Of a DNA stretch of 64,000 nt, positions 38,171 through 49,988 are shown in pieces; the stretch's first letter is position 1; every line of letters begins with the position of its first letter. Origin of the DNA: Mercenaria mercenaria. Taxonomy: Eukaryota; Mollusca; Bivalvia; Venerida; Veneridae. Below the pieces are notes generated by a model. That model had not been told where the DNA came from. It saw only the letters and a program-made list of their open reading frames with translations, and searched no databases. The translations under genes and the position numbers were made by a program. The DNA is taken from positions 72,425,001 to 72,489,000 of the forward strand of contig NC_069361.1 in assembly GCF_021730395.1 (NCBI RefSeq). The letters run 5' to 3'.

Positions 38171-38446
38171 GTCTCAGTTGTATCAATATTCTTTTGATGT
38201 GTCTCAGTTGTATCAATATTCTTTTGATGTGTCTCAGGTGTATCAATATTCTTTTGATGTGTCTCAGTTGTATCAATATTCTTTTGATGAGTCTCAGGTG
38301 TATCAACATTCTTTTGATGTGTCTCAGGTGTATCAATATTCTTTTGATGTGTCTCAGTTGTTTCAATATTCTTTTGATGCTTCTCAGTTGTATCAATATT
38401 CTTTTGATGTATCACAGTTGTATCAATATTCTTTTGGTGTATCACA
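38171..38446 (-). repeat. 30-bp minisatellite, nine units (copy in arm C)
   Basis: Mirror of 22,403-22,676 with the same number of units and a few substitutions. Confidence 0.85.
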
Positions 38447-41047
38447 AATATCTTCTTTTGATAGATCGCATTTTGAAAATTATCTCCATATCCTTTCATG
38501 TTAATTTTGATTGAAGATCTCTGAGTAATACAATAAAGAAAACATTTAGATTAAGTTGAATTTTAAATGCTGTTCAATTTTTAACAAAACCCGGTATCAT
38601 TGCCAAGATAGCTAATACGATTAGTCTGTAATATACCATTTATAACAAAATAGCAAAGTCAAGTAATATGTTAAGGTAGTTTATAACTTTGCTACTTCTG
38701 CCACTTGAAGTTGAACTCGTAAATATGAATGACAGTTTCGGTAGACTTATAAAGCAATCTTACATAAAAGTCTGTGAACACCAAACCACTTAATTTAGAA
38801 AATCGACAAGGCCTGGCGCTTGTGTGTAATATTAATGATCTAGGTTTTATTTCTCATTATCTGTACTATTAATGCCTCAATCTCTGTTCGTACATCATTA
38901 CTGAAAAACCTGGTAATTACGTCAACAGTAAAGCTATAAATATATATACATTTTGTTACACAAAGATAGCCAGCGAAAATGTGTCAAGGTTTAATTATTC
39001 TGTCAACAGATCTTATTATCCGAGTGTCTATACCTCATGTCAAATTAAAGCAACGAAGTATATTGGCAAAATAATTTGTCAACATTTTGTGATACGAATG
39101 GTTTTCTACAATGAGGGTTTGTTTTGTAAATTTCGAAAAATTCTTTGTAACCAAAGTCTTTTTTGAACAATGGTGAGATTAAGGAAACAAGCCTTGCCAC
39201 ACGATATGATGTATTAAATAAATAACAGAACATACTACAGAGGGAAATTATCTTAATTCTATTTTACATAGAGTTATGTCCCTCGAAAGTATGCATAAAT
39301 GTCGTAAAAGTATGTGTCGCACACAGTCATCAAACTTTATAGGAATGATATTCAGCGTATGAAGTTTTGCATATAGGAGTTTGAAGTGTTATTATTTCCT
39401 ATAAAATACTGCAAAGGAGCATGTATATCATTTATATATGCTACGTTTTCATAAATAATTAATATATTTTCTCCTTCACATTTGTTGCCGGCTCACAACC
39501 AAGACAGTGATCATCGGTGATTCTAAAATTGTCAGATTATAGTTAGCTTTAATGAAACATTGCTGTGTCTTATTTCAATATAACCTAGACGAAACGCATA
39601 GCTGGATGCATAATTGCTTAACATTACAAATCCGATCTCAGACAACTTGAACTAATTCGACATTTCCCTTTGGCTTATATTTAAGACTCTGCATGTAACA
39701 TGATTTTTAGTTTCGGAAAAATATGAAAAACGTCCACAGGCTTATTCCCTTTTCTGTTTCGATTAATGACGCCAAGTACAGACTTGCATTTCCAACAATA
39801 GAAATGGTGTTACGTAATTAATCTGAAATGTTATTTCATTTCATCATTTTTACTACTAGAACGCCGGTGACCACGTCAAAATGTAATGAATCAAAAGAGA
39901 AAAGACGAAGCATTAGTTGTTCGATAAGAATTGCAGAAAATTTATTATTTAAAAATTTAAGATTTTCAAAAAATCTAGAAAATGTGCACTTATGTTGATT
40001 ATCGGGCTTTGTTTTCAATTTAAGCTATTTTTGTCGTATATATTTGCATGTTAGGTACACTTTTTAGCGAAACAGATCCAATTTTTTTTAAATGTTTCAA
40101 ATGTATACATGTTAATTTTGAATTTTATGTTAAGAAGGATATTGACATTGTGATGTTTATAAATTCATACATCAATTATTCGTATCCATATGTCGGGTTA
40201 AGTCTTTATTCTGTTTTATCCAGAAAAAAATGGCCTTATGCCTTTACCTCTGGTTTATCAAACGTTCAGAACTACCTTAATTGCCACAATTTAATTATAG
40301 TATCTTAATATTGAATAATGTTCATGGTAATGATTTCACCAAACGGTAAAAAATACTGAATGGCCAAGTTACCTTACTCAGCATTAAACGATAAATGAGG
40401 AGTTTGGCTAGCGGGAATACTGATTACAAGTAATATATTTCAAATAATAGACAACAAATTACCCAGTTTCGAAGACAAAATGAATGCAAATCGTTCGTTT
40501 CAGAGAGTATGTAAGAGGAAAGGCGAAACCCTGCTGATTTTCAAATTTCAGTATAAACGGGATTTACTAAATTGACTTTGAAATAATTACCACCTAAGAT
40601 GAACCATTTTTCATTTAATAGCATAATCTTGAAGATAACATTACAATTTCTAATATAACTTCCAGAAAATAGCAGGTATTTCGTTTCCTAATGAGTGTAA
40701 TCATAAAAGCTAATTGTGGCTTGTGCCTAATGTGAAACACAAAGACAAAACATTTCAGTTAAATTGTCTTTTTTTCTGTCAATTCTAAAGTGTTCATTAA
40801 ATTAAAAATATCTGTCAATGTAGTGAAATGTGAGGTAGATTAGACTTTGAAATTAATGTTTACTGGTTAGTAAACAGGTTGTAAGAACCAGTCCTTTTTC
40901 TTACATCAGATGTTTACTTTAAATTATATATCTTCAAGATGTATTTTATTGCAAATATTTGTTACATAAGATTGAGAAAATAATATGTGCAAAGTCTGTT
41001 ATTGAATGCTAAATAATAATATACGAGTAGAGCATTGACCGTTTAAC

Positions 41048-41469
41048 GTGATACGTGAGTACATCACGCTATTGCAGTACATCATGCAGAAAACACAAGT
41101 TCAGCATGAACGACTGTTTGAGATACAACAGTGCATCACAAAACACGATTACATCACAGGCCGCCTATATTATATACAATTACATCATGAAACGCAATTA
41201 CATCATGATACACGAGACTACATTTTGGTACACAGTTACACTATAATACACAGTTACATCATGATGCAGAAGTACAAAATGTCACAGTTACGCAATGATA
41301 TAACGTTGCATAATGATATATAGTTACATTATGATACTAAGTGACATCATGATACACCAGTACACCATGATTAACCAGTACATTGTCAAAACAGTTACAT
41401 TTTGGTACACAGTTACATCAGGATACACCAGTACATCGTGATGTACAAGTACATTGTGATATACAGTAA
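41048..41469. repeat. Degenerate 17-18 bp minisatellite (ACATCATGATACACAGTT type)
   Basis: About two dozen degenerate units around ACATCATGATACACAGTT run to the left edge of the transposon at 41,472. One or two similar units (ACAGTTACATCACCAGATAC) resume immediately right of it at 47,031, so the array was interrupted by the insertion. Confidence 0.75.
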
Positions 41470-41489
41470 TATGTGACCATGACTGAGAA

Positions 41490-43440
41490 AATGGGTCCAG
41501 ATGAGGAAATTTGACATTTTCAGATTTTTGCATATTTAGAAAGTATACCCATTCAGAAATAAATCCTGAAAATTTCAGATGAAAATCTTCAAAATTGTCA
41601 GTTTTATGACAGATTTTGTAACATAGATATTAAAAATAAAAACAGAACATTTCAGTTATTCTTTCTTTCTAGTTTATTTCTAGCTTACTGGTAATGGCTA
41701 ACAATTCTGAAATAAATTTATCTTCTGTTACAATTGCATGATATATATAAGATCCCTTCTTATTACACAAAATGATAATCAACTAAATCTACAACAATTT
41801 CTATAAAAATATTTCTCAAATTGTGTTACCATAGCAACAAATATATTAAATTCCCTTTTCTATGATAAAACTTTAAAAAAAACTTGTTCACTTAAAGTAA
41901 GGACTTTAAAAAGTAAAATATTAGAAGGCATATGTATTTATAAAAATATTCTGAAAATTTCACATGAAAATATTAAGAATGTTTGGTTTTATGACAAGTT
42001 TTTGTAACATTGGTAATAACCATAAGAATAAGTTAGATTTGTCATTGTTTCTTCTCAACGTGTCTTTTAGATGCTGGTAATAAATGACTATTTTGGAAAA
42101 AAAGAACCTTCTATTACTATGAAATTTTATTCTTGTGATGCTTACTTAAAACAGAAAAATACAGCTAATTAAAATCTTTCATATTTTCTATGAAAACATT
42201 ATTCAAATTGTGTTACCATGGCAACATATGCATTAAATTCCCTTTTCTACAATAGAACTTAAAAAAACAAAAGCTTAGTTTGAAATAATGTTTCTTATAA
42301 GTTGAATATTTCGAAGTATATGTGTTCGAAAGTAAAATTTGAAAATTTTATGTGAAAAGATATAAAATGTTTGGTTTTATGACAGATTTCGTAACACGGG
42401 TAATAACCACAAGAATAAACTATTTCAGTCGTTGTTTCTTCAGTTTGTGTTTTCACTTATTGGTAATCACTGGCTATTTTTAGATAAATGAATCTTCTTT
42501 TACAAAGAATATTTAGATATTCACTTAAAGTGCAAACATCTAACTGGCTAAAGTCCTTCACATTTTCTATAAAAACATTATTAAATTATGTTACCATGGC
42601 AACATATGCATTCGATTCTATTTTCTATAATAATACTTTCAAAAAGAGCTAAATTTGGCAAAGTGTTTCAGATAACTTAAATATTATAAAGTGGTATGTA
42701 TTCAAAAATATTATCTCAAAATTCCATGTTAAAAAAATTAAAATGTTTTGTTTTATGACAGCGTTTGTAACATGAGTAATAACTATAAGAATAAGGCATT
42801 TCTCTCATTGTTTCTTCATAAATTGCCATTTACCTGCTGGTAATAAATGACTATTTTGAAATAAATGAAACATATATTACTATTGATTTTTTATTGTTTA
42901 TGCATATTTTAAAGTAGAATACTAGAAAGTACAGCTAATTAAAAATTTTCCATACTTTCTAAGAAAATTGTGTTACCATGGCGACATATAATTTAAATTC
43001 CCTTTTCCTACAATAATACTTAAAAACAAGAGCTTATTTTAAAAAGCTATTTCTAATAAGTTAAATATCTGAAAGTATAAATATCCAGGAAAGAAATCTG
43101 AAAATTTCACATAAAAACTTTAAAATAACAAAACAAAAAAGTAACAAAAGTAGTTATCGTAAGAATAAACATTTCAGTCATCCCTTTCCTCATAATCTGT
43201 TTTTTTTCACTGGCTAGTTATAACTGACAATACTAAAGAAAGTGAACATTCTTTTACCATTACATTATATACTGTAGATCCCTTATTGAAATACAAATCC
43301 ATAATTTCAATGAAATATAATTTGAATTATGTTACCATGGCAACATACATACTAAATTCCTTTTTCTAAAAATACTTTAATGATTAACACAATAGCATAA
43401 CTTTTGATGAAGGTTACACTGCTACAAGCTCTGGTGAAAA
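41490..43440. repeat. Five tandem ~380-bp units inside the transposon
   Basis: Diagnostic GTTACCATGGCAACATA-like motifs occur near 41,825, 42,212, 42,590, 42,972 and 43,331, spacing 359-387 bp. Each unit also contains a GTTTTATGACAG..TTTGTAACA motif and a TACTGGTAAT-like motif. The units are diverged, so the array is old. The left-subterminal location is typical of internally amplified DNA transposons. Confidence 0.75.
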
Positions 43441-43755
43441 GTAAATATTTATTTCCAGCCAATACTTTAATGTAGGTAACTGAAACTACAACCTTTACTT
43501 GATGTTTAACCTTTACAGCTAAACACATCTATATGAACAGCAAAACAGGCTAAAGTGTTGTGTATTAAAACGTTTGAATTCAACAACAATTTCTATCTTT
43601 TACATTCACTTCCTTTTTTCAGTTCTCAGAAAAATCCTTGTCAATCACAATTTCAGTTTTCAGTTCAAGTGGTCTGGGACAAACTGAATCCTTTGACTTT
43701 TCAGACAAATACTATTCTCTTATGAGTTCATACAGGTACCATTGTCAGGGTTGTG

Positions 43756-44028
43756 TCATTCTATGTCAATAATATTCGTTTGGCAAGGGGGAGTAGATTT
43801 TAGTAAGTAAACTGTCTCAACTTGGATTGTCACTTTTAACACTAACAATCCAGGTGTTTCTGCAGACATGATAAAGTGGTAATACTTGGTTATCTTCTTC
43901 AAAAGTTTAAAATATTGTGGTAAGATATTTCTCCACTGGTAGAATGTGACAGGTTTTAAATCATTGTTGACCAACTGTGCAATGTTATGACCTTTCTTTG
44001 ATGACTGACACACTGTCAGCAATATCAT
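43756..44028 (-). pseudogene. Broken ORF resembling a mollusc transposon-associated protein family
   Basis: The 90-codon frame contains FYQWRNILPQYFKLLKKITK, YYHFIMSAETPGLLVLK and YLLKSTPP. From memory this pattern (W..F......I..YHHF.FS...PG.V.V, then a LLK motif) belongs to an uncharacterised family repeated many times in bivalve genomes. A continuation typical of that family (WYLYELIRE and VCPRPLE) follows just downstream in another frame, so the gene is interrupted. A splice-acceptor-like TTGTTACAG lies upstream at about 44,153-44,160. It sits inside the TIR element and may be its former gene or a captured host fragment. No catalytic residues can be assigned. Confidence 0.35.
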
Positions 44029-44378
44029 GTATTATTACAGGTCTCAGCATTCACCCTCCTCCACAGATTCTTCTAAATTCAAAAGTGCAAGTCAGATTCA
44101 AACTTTGCATGGTCTGTGATCATTGTTGAATATTCAATCGATCTGTGATATCCTGTAACAAATAAGTAAAACATTTTATTTTAAATAATTTACCTGGGAG
44201 TCGCTTTATTTAATAAAGAGTTATCACTATTTGATAATAGATGATTCTTACAACCAATGCTCTAAAATATTGACAGACTGACAACAGCGTGCTGTCAGTA
44301 TATTAAAGGTACTTTGTTTGTAGATCTTGATTACTGCAAATATGATGTTCTAAAACACATTTTTTTGCCTTTATTGTG

Positions 44379-44595
44379 TTAACCCTTAACCTGCTAAATT
44401 TGCAAAATGGACTACTCCATCTTAAAATGAGACAGTACCATTTATATATAGCTTATAGGGGGTTCTCATAGAAAATATGCTGACTAAATATCAAACACTG
44501 CAGATCATGATCAGACTGCACAGATATGCAGGTTGATCTTGATCTGCACTGGTTGCAAAGGCAGACATAGCTGCCTTATTCAGCCTAATGGTTAA
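44379..44595. mobile_element. TTAACCC-ended MITE, intact 217-bp copy
   Basis: Starts TTAACCCTTAACCTGCTAAA and ends CCTAATGGTTAA, with a centre resembling TGATCAGACTGCACAGATAT also seen in the B and C copies. It is nested inside the 5.5-kb transposon, so it is younger than that insertion. Confidence 0.7.
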
Positions 44596-45408
44596 AAGTA
44601 TACACTGTTTTAACAGCTATCAAATGGTTGTTACCTAGTAAAGCTCTCCACAGACCATACCACAGCAAGATGTTATTTCTATTCTAGCTAGCAGCATTGT
44701 CAAAATGGAATACCAGTACAGGTAGTGATGTACCATGCTCACAAGTTGTCTGCCCCTTAACCAACTGAGTTGCTTTCATAAACAAGAGGAAACACTTGCC
44801 TTCCTGAAAAAAGATTTAAAAGTCTTTGGTAAATATCTGTTATCTTCATGTATCTCAGTAACCTTTATAGTCTTCATTCTAATCCATATTCTTGGTGCAA
44901 TAAAACTGGTAAAAAAAAATCAATCACATCACAATTTCTAAGTCAAGAATGGGTTAATTAAATTTGAAAATAATCACATTACAATTAAACTAAATTACAA
45001 TTAACTGATTTACTTCAAATAATTAATTAAAATTCCTATTATTTAGAACTCTTCTACAACTTAATGAGATATCAACTTATACACATGTACATGTAGTGTT
45101 AAGCATTCAAATTATCCATGTACTTATCGAGTACCACAGACTTTTCTCAGGCTAATAGCCAATGTAATGAAGACTTTAAACAAACTGATCCTCCTCAAAA
45201 CCGGATTGTTGAAATTAAATTTCAGTAATGCCAGTTTTGTCAGTTTAAGCCATTCAATAGTCATAGTACATGTACATACATTGTACAAATCATTAGTGTA
45301 GAAGTAGACTTATTTTGTATAGGCTCCAACAAAACCTAGACAAAGGTATAATTAAATAATATATTGCATTAAAATTATAATAGGAGCCATAAGCTGCATG
45401 TTACTTAC

Positions 45409-45504
45409 CTGATTCCTCAAAGCACATCCAAAATATGTTAGATTTTCTTCAGATCTTAAAGTAAACAGACCAATTTCCTGGCTGTTGTAGGGTATATGAA
45501 TCAG
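45409..45504 (-). other. Exon-like segment within the transposon
   Basis: On the minus strand a TTCCACTACAG acceptor is followed by 32 open codons (..IGLFTLRSEENLTYFGCALRNQ) and a strong donor CAG then GTAAGT. An alternative acceptor, TTCTTTCAG at 45,545, would start the exon at 45,544 but meets a stop in this frame. It could be an exon of the gene whose remains lie at 43.7-46.4 kb. No family recognised. Confidence 0.3.
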
Positions 45505-46236
45505 CTGTAGTGGAATGAACCACCAAAGGAACAAGGAATATTATCTGAAAGAAGATACATTACATGTACTGTAAACATCACTAAAAATCAAAAACTGAAT
45601 ACTTAATTAATAATGTGATTGTGAAAGGTTTCATTAACTTACCACAAAATACTTTAAAAGTTATTATACTATGAATCTATTTTTTAAAGGATCATAAATT
45701 GTTTTACACACAGCAAGGCTCAAAAATTAAAAAAAATTAAAAGATTTTCATTATATAGCATAAATTCCCACTATCCATATACAGTCATCCTGTTACAAAA
45801 CATTCTGAATCAACAATAATGGAAAGAGAGTAGTTAGCATACAGAAATAACATGACTTATGAGACCTACAGCAAAAACAGTTACTATTTTATAAATGGAA
45901 GCGTCTAGACATCCGGTAACCAGAAACCTAGCCAGTGTTTAGCCTACCGGTAACAGGACGCCTAGCCTACGTACTCTATCCTATAGGAGTTTACTAGGCG
46001 TCCGGTAATCAATTTTAAAATATTGTCTGAATAAACCTTACAGGTGAATATTCAAACCTTAGTATGCCAAAAAAATATCATACAATAAATTTATTCATTA
46101 CAGTATTCATATATAAAATGATCGTCGAACAGCTAGAAAAACATTCGCGGAGAGGCTAGTCGTCTTGTTGCCGGACAGCCAGAATGCAGGGTAGGTGTCC
46201 AGTTACCGGACATCTACATATTTCCTTTTAAAATAC

Positions 46237-46354
46237 CTTGGCTACTACTGTGAGAGGGGACTTTTCGAGAAATGATGTGACATAGGCAGGCATCTGAAAG
46301 TCTGCATCAAATTTATTAATTATCATAGCTACATGTATTTTGTATTTTTCCATA
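46237..46354 (-). other. Exon-like segment with possible start codon
   Basis: After an acceptor-like CATTAG the minus strand reads T then ATG and 38 more open codons (MEKYKIHVAMIINKFDADFQ..SPLTVVAK) to a donor AAG then GTATTT. It would join in phase 0 with 45,409-45,504. A GTAAGT donor further upstream (about 46,640) could end a leader exon. Function unknown; weak evidence from splice-site geometry only. Confidence 0.3.
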
Positions 46355-47019
46355 CTAATGCTTACTATGGACAAAGAAATAATTTGATGAATCCAGGTCA
46401 CCTTGAGTAAGAAGCTGCCTGCCTTCAATAATCTTTGTGATAACCCAACTGGCCATTTTATATTAAATACACAGGCATAGTGAAATCATCTGTGTTTAGT
46501 GGCCACAAGATAAATTTCATAAATTTCCCTCGGTATGTTTTGGATTCACTTCCGGGTAAAAGACCGACTTATTTCAGTGAAAGTTTCAAATATATTAGAG
46601 AATCTACATTTACAACTGTTTATAAACAGTACTTACCAAATCAGTAAACAGTATTACAAGTCTCAGATCCGTTCATCGTTGAACAAAAGGTAGATAAACA
46701 AAAGTAAACTTCACATGCTTCCCTGATAAAATCCGAAACCGGAAACATACAGTGGCGAAGAGGAAACAACTGATTATGAACGAAATATTTTGTCTCAGGC
46801 GTAATACCACTATTTTTTTACAGGTCTGATGTCTAAATATTCTTTCTCTAGTAGGCTGTTATCAGTCATGTAACAAGCAGTCGTACTTTAACGGTCAAAC
46901 TTTTGCTAATTAAAACATGTGTAAGAAAGCTGCGCGCGTAAACTTGGCGCAACTTTAGACGTCGTTTCTCGATATTACGTCATGCCGCATCTGGACCGCT
47001 TTTCAAAGACGACGTCACA

Positions 47020-47841
47020 TATAATGATAGACAGTTACATCACCAGATACAGCAACCTATAATATGAAATGTCACAAAAAGGCAATTAACATGCAATGTA
47101 AGTTTTCAGAAGTGTCATTAGGTCAAAAACAAGAAAAAAGCAGAACTTTTTCTCAGTCATCACCGCGTGACAAGGAAAATGTGACAATAGTTCCAATAAT
47201 TACTTTTCTTTTTGACTGAATTTATACAAATTGGAACAAAAGGCAATTTTCAAGATATACCTATAAAGCCTATAAAGATCGATAAAAAAGACTTTGTTTT
47301 TAATTTCATTAAACTGACAATGCACAATTCTAGAAGCAGTAATTGAAGGAACAATGAAATTTATATTAATGATTGTCAGAAAACAGTTCAACGTAGAAAT
47401 CAGAATTTAGCAAATGAAAAATGTATTTGAATAAAAAAGAATAGAGTAATTACGTTAAAGTTCGACAGTATAGCAGGAGGTTTTCAAAGGAAGTAAATTA
47501 GTACAAGATGCTGGTTTATCCACATTTCCCAGAACAAGGCGTATCTGTCAATACTTTTCTTATTCTGCATTATTACTGCATGATGATAGTAATAAGGCAT
47601 ATTTTTTTTTTTAAATTTCTTAAAAAATCTGAATTTATCTGTAAAAAAGAAGAAAAACATATTGATGTGGAGTTTTCCAATTGGAAATCATAGTTATTTA
47701 GGATACCAAAAACTTTTTAAGTTTTATTTTTTTACTTTACTTGTAGATGAGTTTTTATAAAAGTGTCAGGATATCTTAGTTGACATGAAAAAGTCTGTTC
47801 ACACAAAACCTCGTAAAATTGAAAAGAAAATCAAACTATTC
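47020..47841. other. Non-coding, nothing recognised beyond residual minisatellite
   Basis: After one or two minisatellite units at about 47,031-47,055 the sequence is AT-rich without a supported gene. Confidence 0.3.
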
Positions 47842-49550
47842 TGAGTGACGGAAAAGGTATGAAATTGTTTTTTCGCTTCTAAAACTAGGAAAGTCCTTTA
47901 GATCCTAAAACTTCTTGGTATGATTTATCGTCATTTTCTTGCATTGCATTCGCATGTAATCTAAAATTACTTCTATTATACATCTTCTATTATACACTGC
48001 GATCTCAACATGATAGACTTGTACAAAATCCACGACTTAATATCATCACCACGACTTCACCGATACAACCTCAATGCTAATAAGTTTTTTAAATAAGATA
48101 AAGACAGTCACGTTATTACGTCATTGGAATATAATTAAGATTATATATAAACACAGGCAGCGGAAGGTTAGCTTCCTAAATGTTCTTAAGTACCTATAAG
48201 TGCATCGTTATTAGACTTTTAATGTTATATTTCATGTTAAAATGGTGCGCTGAAAAGACAAATGGGTGAGTGCCTTATGTTACGTGTACTTTCTGTGTTT
48301 CATTTAAATATAATTTATTTTAGTGATACAGGAAATCACTCGATTAGTCTTATGTACGGAAAAAGACTTTCGATCAAGGGGTCGCATGATCAATCCCCTT
48401 GGTGGTCAATATTTTTTTGGCGATATGTCATCTATCTCTTTGTGACTGGTAAGCTGTCTTTATCGTACAGAAATATAACATTGAAATGACATTAAGGCAA
48501 TACTAAACAAAAAATTTAATATTACCCTGACTACTTAATTCATTTTTATACAGTTATATGCTTTAAGTATTTCAAATGACTCTGAGTTTCTAAGTAAATC
48601 TTTATAAGAGGTATTTCAGACCATGGTGTTGTTTATCAACTCATTTACAATGATTATATTTTGAGTACTTTTGCTTCTGCCAATAATCCAGACAAATATA
48701 AGTTATAAATGGATTTTGCAAGTAAGTTACAAGCGAAAGTAATGGGATCATGATTACGCAACTGATTTAAATTGAACATTTCAGGTATAATTGTTGTCTT
48801 GGTTTGCAGGAAGCTGCATTAAATTCTTTTCGCCAATTCAATACAGCTTAGTCGTGTTCAAAACAGTTTTAGCTAAATATAGCGATTTTAAGCACGTTTA
48901 TATTGTTGCTGAAGTCCAGTCAAGTTGCAAGAGATGCGGGAAAAAGAAGAACAAAATCTAGAGAACACCGGTTATTTTTTTCTGATCAAAGTCACTCTGA
49001 TTGCGCAATATTGATACAGGAGAGTAAAACCAAATGGTAGCACTAAACAAAGAGAAATGAAAACACAAATACATAAAGCGAGAATATATTATTGAAGGAC
49101 AATAAACAATGTATTTAAGGTATCCGATCCACAAATAAGCAAGTTCTATATAACAGTGCTATATAAATATATCAAATATTGATGCCTGGTAACCTCATAT
49201 GATTTTTGTATCATTTGAAAGTATATCATCTACTGAAAAAGGAAATATAAATTACATGATAAAAATATGTTATAGAATTTTTATTTTTTTACTTTATAGT
49301 CTTCAATGATACTTCAACAGAAATCCAGTTGTTACAGTGTAAGATTTATCATTTTGCGGTCATAAAACAGGAATGTAATTATTCTTGCATACTATTTATG
49401 GTCATTTTATTTATTAATTCTTGTTCAGCAGACACAACTCTTTCAAATGATACCAAAAAATCATGGGGTCACCAGGCATCGAAATGTACCTATTTATGGA
49501 TCGGATACCTTAAACGATAGTAAAAGCAAAATACATATTCTTTAAAACCA
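47842..49550 (+). repeat. Duplicated block E, copy 2
   Basis: Colinear with 30,062-31,420. The 145-codon frame of copy 1 is broken here by several indels. A TTAA-flanked MITE (49,119-49,509) interrupts it near its right end; similarity to copy 1 resumes for about 40 bp after it and stops where copy 1 has the TAATATTAC hairpin. Confidence 0.8.
49119..49509. mobile_element. 391-bp MITE with TTAA target duplication
   Basis: Termini GGTATCCGATCCACAAATA and, in complement, GGTATCCGATCCATAAATA. TTAA flanks both ends (49,115-49,118 and 49,510-49,513), while paralogous block E copy 1 has a single uninterrupted TTAA at about 31,384-31,388. TTAA duplication is known for piggyBac and Kolobok groups; the GG-start favours a Kolobok-type MITE, though this is inference. 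Confidence 0.85.
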
Positions 49551-49751
49551 ACACGCCTATGCAGCTTGAGTATTGGATCACGGACTCGAGGGTCACGGAC
49601 TCAACACGGACACGTACCAGGAAATTTAAGCAAATTGTGATCTTAACTGATTTACAGTGTGTTATCCCTACACATGTTTACTGTGTAAACGAATCATCTC
49701 CTGTCTGTTCTAGCCTCTTTCATCAGTGACAAATAGATAAATATATATATA

Positions 49752-49988
49752 TGAGCCGCGCCATGAGAAAACCAATATAGGGCGTTTGCGACCAGCATGG
49801 ATCCAGACCAGTCTGCGCGTCGGCACAGTCTGGTCAGGATCCATGCTGTTCGCTAACGGTTTCTCTAATTGCGATAGGCTTTGAAAGCGAACAGCATGGA
49901 TCCTGACCAGACTGCGTGGATGCGCAGGCTGGTCTGGATCCATGCTGGTCGCAAACGCACTATGTTGCTTTTCTCATGGCGCGACTCA
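49752..49988. mobile_element. Full-length palindromic GAGCCG/CGGCTC MITE
   Basis: Same 237-bp architecture as 28,876-29,112: TGAGCCGCGCCATGAGAAAA at the left, near-complement at the right, centre with GGTTTCTCTAATTGCGATAG. Embedded in a (TA)n tract. A 77-codon minus frame across it is a by-product of the repeat. Confidence 0.9.

Larger units (their letters stand above)
32104..41005 (+). repeat. Segmental duplication copy C
   Basis: Reference copy of the duplicated unit: colinear and diverged relative to copy A, and near-identical in its 33,537-39,098 part to inverted copy B. It contains the Harbinger-like element, the HQKN minisatellite and the empty site of the TA-flanked transposon. A 36-bp period (TCAGCCTGCACATCCGTGCA) is present twice at 37,276-37,343 in C and once in B. 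No recognisable gene. Confidence 0.85.
41472..47019 (-). mobile_element. Decayed 5,548-bp TIR DNA transposon
   Basis: The left end TGTGACCATGACTGAGAAAA (followed by TGGGTCCAGATG) pairs with the right end, whose complement reads TGTGACGTCGTCTTTGAAAA then GCGGTCCAGATG. These are imperfect TIRs of about 32-40 bp. TA flanks both ends (41,470-41,471 and 47,020-47,021). The left third is five tandem ~380-bp units; the right two thirds hold exon-like pieces on the minus strand and a broken ORF, plus a nested TTAACCC MITE. Superfamily unknown: a TA duplication would fit several groups. The borders are inferred from TIR pairing and from the interrupted minisatellite. Confidence 0.65.

Noticed and set aside
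17994-39098. Inverted arms as a pure assembly artefact
   Set aside because: Not excluded, but arm-specific insertion of a 3.75-kb transposon with target duplication, a 36-bp copy-number difference and a mismatch patch make a simple mirrored contig unlikely.
49710-49943. 77-codon minus ORF
   Set aside because: Spans a palindromic MITE and repeats its sequence in both orientations; a by-product.
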